The notes under the pieces were generated by a model. The model did not search any database. It was given only the letters and a program-made list of their open reading frames with translations, and had not been told where the DNA came from. The position numbers and the translations under genes were made by a program. A stretch of 33,415 nt of DNA from positions 1 through 33,415 of the forward strand of contig JAFTPF010000079.1 in assembly GCA_017463445.1 (NCBI GenBank). The letters run 5' to 3'. Positions 32,054 to 33,415 of the stretch are shown piece by piece. Numbering within the stretch: position 1 is the stretch's first letter; every line of letters starts with the position of its first letter. Source of the DNA: Clostridia bacterium (lineage in GTDB: Bacteria; Bacillota; Clostridia; Oscillospirales; CAG-272).

Positions 32054-33235
32054 ATGGAATTTGAGTCTGCGGCTAAAGCGGCTGAGCGCTTGGGCGTGAC
32101 CGTCCGCGCCGTCCAAAAGTGGGCAAAAGACGGCAAATTGCCGGGTGCAAAGCAGCTGGGACGCTCCTGGATGATCCCTGCAGACGCGCAGATTCCTGCT
32201 TCCGGCGTGCAAGCGCAGGAGGATATTGCTCCCGCGCGCTCTTATACGCCGTTCCCTTTGCTCAACACTTCCTTTGCCCCCGGTCACGCACTGGAGGCGG
32301 CAATGGCGATAGAGGATGAAGACGAGCGCGCCATCGCGCTGGGGGAATATTACTATTTCACCGGGCAGGTCGAGCTTACGGCGCGTGCGGCTGAGCCGTA
32401 TCTGGAGCATGACGACTCCAACGTAGCTTTATCTGCCAATTTGATGTACGTCTTTTCCAACGTGAGTATAGATGAAATGGATCTTGTTCGCCAAGGACTT
32501 GACCGTATACGCCGACGGGCGACGGCTGTGATTGCAAAGGAGAGCGATCCTGTAGCTCGTGCCAACGCGATTCTGTTTGGCACGGCGGCATCCGTGCTGT
32601 TGCGCGTGCCCAATACGGACGTTACGCCATTGAAGAAGGTTCTGTCGGTCCTGCCCCGCGCATTACAGTTCTTCGGCTGCTACATTCTGTCCCACGCGGC
32701 CTATCTGAATCAAGAGTACGATCATTCCCGCGGTATTGCCGAGATCGCGCTGGCACTGGGCGGAGACGCCTACCCGCTGGCGTCCAATTATCTGCGAACG
32801 ATGCTTTGTATCGATCTGATGTGTCTGCGGAGGACTGAGGAAGCCAAGCAATGCTTCGATCGGCTGTGGTCGACGGTCTGGCCGGACGGCGGTATCGAGG
32901 TGATCGGCGAGCATCACCTCTTAATGCTGGGGCTGCCCGAGATCTGTCTCAAGCGGCAGGAACCCGAGCAATACAAGCAACTCATTGCCGTTACGAAGCG
33001 GTTTGGAGTTTCCTGGAAAAAAGCGCATCATCATTCAACCGGACGAAGCATCGCCGATGGTCTGTCGTTGATGGAATATACCATCGCAACGATGTACAAT
33101 CGCGGTTGGGCGGTGAAGGAGATCGCTTTGCATATGGAACTATCCGAGCGCATGATCAAGCATCACATCGCCATGATTTACGAAAAGCTCGGGATCAGCA
33201 GCCGGGAAGAGCTGCGCAGATTGACGCAGATCTGA
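32054..33235 (+). CDS. Transcription regulator with N-terminal excisionase-type HTH and C-terminal LuxR HTH
   Basis: This 393-residue cytoplasmic protein begins at the ATG after GGAGGTGAG (32041-32049). An upstream in-frame ATG at 32039 overlaps that RBS and is less likely. Residues 3-45 form an excisionase/MerR-type helix-turn-helix (SAAKAAERLGVTVRAVQKWAKDGKLPGAKQLGRSWMIP). Residues ~60-340 are helical and TPR-like, without an ATPase P-loop. The last ~50 residues are a LuxR-type HTH (VKEIALHMELSERMIKHHIAMIYEKLGISSREEL). Two DNA-binding domains in one chain could bridge two sites. It lies just after the giant surface gene in the same direction with a separate promoter, making it a candidate regulator of the fibre locus (inference). 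No receiver domain is visible. Confidence 0.85.
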   Translation: MEFESAAKAAERLGVTVRAVQKWAKDGKLPGAKQLGRSWMIPADAQIPASGVQAQEDIAPARSYTPFPLLNTSFAPGHALEAAMAIEDEDERAIALGEYYYFTGQVELTARAAEPYLEHDDSNVALSANLMYVFSNVSIDEMDLVRQGLDRIRRRATAVIAKESDPVARANAILFGTAASVLLRVPNTDVTPLKKVLSVLPRALQFFGCYILSHAAYLNQEYDHSRGIAEIALALGGDAYPLASNYLRTMLCIDLMCLRRTEEAKQCFDRLWSTVWPDGGIEVIGEHHLLMLGLPEICLKRQEPEQYKQLIAVTKRFGVSWKKAHHHSTGRSIADGLSLMEYTIATMYNRGWAVKEIALHMELSERMIKHHIAMIYEKLGISSREELRRLTQI

Positions 33236-33274
33236 CGGCGATCGGTAAATCCCGAAACCGAAAATGATATAAAA

Positions 33275-33315
33275 GGGCTCTATAATAAATGTTGGGGTAC
33301 CGACAGATAGAGCTC
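33275..33315 (+). mobile_element. Inverted repeat, possible left end of an insertion sequence
   Basis: GGGCTCTAT (33275-33283) is nearly the reverse complement of ATAGAGCTC (33307-33315). GGCTCT is a typical terminus of ISL3-family insertion sequences, and a strong RBS and start codon follow within 90 bases. The right end is outside the window. It could instead be a weak minus-strand terminator, since TTTTATATC follows the hairpin on that strand. Confidence 0.3.
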
Positions 33316-33401
33316 AAAAAAATAACAAAAAAAAGAGCATATCTGACAAAAATCTGATAGAATGAAGTTACCACACAAAACATTCATCGGAGGAGTCGGA
33401 T

Positions 33402-33415
33402 ATGCTCAATTCATA
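33402..33415 (+). CDS. Start of a gene cut by the window edge
   Basis: GGAGGAG at 33389-33395 is followed after six bases by ATG CTC AAT TCA TA, giving MLNS before the sequence ends. Too little is present to name the product. The preceding inverted repeat makes a transposase one possibility. Confidence 0.4.

Noticed and set aside
1..33415. tRNA, rRNA and CRISPR features
   Set aside because: No cloverleaf with a conserved T-loop, no rRNA-like segment and no short regular direct repeats were seen on either strand.

Overview
The window looks like a chromosomal segment of a Gram-positive, probably clostridial (Bacillota) gut-type bacterium. The clues are GC-moderate coding DNA with AT-rich gaps, strong AAGGAGG-type ribosome binding sites, a RACo-type corrinoid-enzyme activator, an ER-type (SipW) signal peptidase with TasA-like substrates, and cell-wall-sorted Spy0128/FctA pilin domains. 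Species cannot be named from the sequence. Every supported gene lies on the + strand.

Left part (1-3760): the 3' end of a RACo/ASKHA-domain gene. It is followed by a separately promoted gene fusing a 5'(3')-nucleotidase-like HAD domain to a guanylate-kinase-like P-loop domain, with its own intrinsic terminator. Next come four small genes: two charged helical proteins, one with 11-residue repeats, and between them two related two-helix membrane proteins.

Middle part (3780-10675): a tightly packed envelope operon. It holds a cardiolipin synthase, a C-terminally truncated maltose/galactoside-type acetyltransferase, a condensation-fold acyltransferase-like protein with an HHxxxDG motif, and two paralogous ABC ATPase/permease pairs. 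A 12-bp-stem terminator closes it.

Right part (10719-31950): a surface-fibre locus in two transcription units. Unit 1 has a TTGACA-N17-TACAAT promoter. It encodes a SipW-like signal peptidase, two small TasA/camelysin-like proteins and four larger ones that share a TasA-like head but carry different beta-helix or GLUG-like tails. It ends with a 477-residue Spy0128/FctA pilin-like protein that combines a SipW-type N-terminus with a sortase-like C-terminus. Large hairpins lie in several intergenic gaps, and an intrinsic terminator closes the unit. Unit 2 has a TTTACA-N17-TATAAT promoter. It encodes a small cysteine-rich protein whose stop overlaps (ATGA) the start of a 3310-residue surface protein. 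That protein has a signal peptide, a VWA head with a MIDAS, pilin-type modules, 14 tandem Spy0128 domains that all keep the Lys/Glu/Asn isopeptide residues, a final FctA-like domain and a VPQTG sorting signal. No sortase is in the window.

Far right (32054-33415): a regulator joining an excisionase/MerR-type HTH to a LuxR-type HTH, a plausible controller of the fibre locus. It is followed by a short inverted repeat and the first codons of a gene cut by the window edge, possibly the left end of an insertion sequence.

Working model (inference): the peptidase processes the TasA-like proteins into a matrix or fibre whose subunits carry interchangeable tails. The pilin-like protein and the giant VWA stalk protein are covalently anchored by a sortase encoded elsewhere. 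The envelope operon next door may adapt the membrane and export stress.
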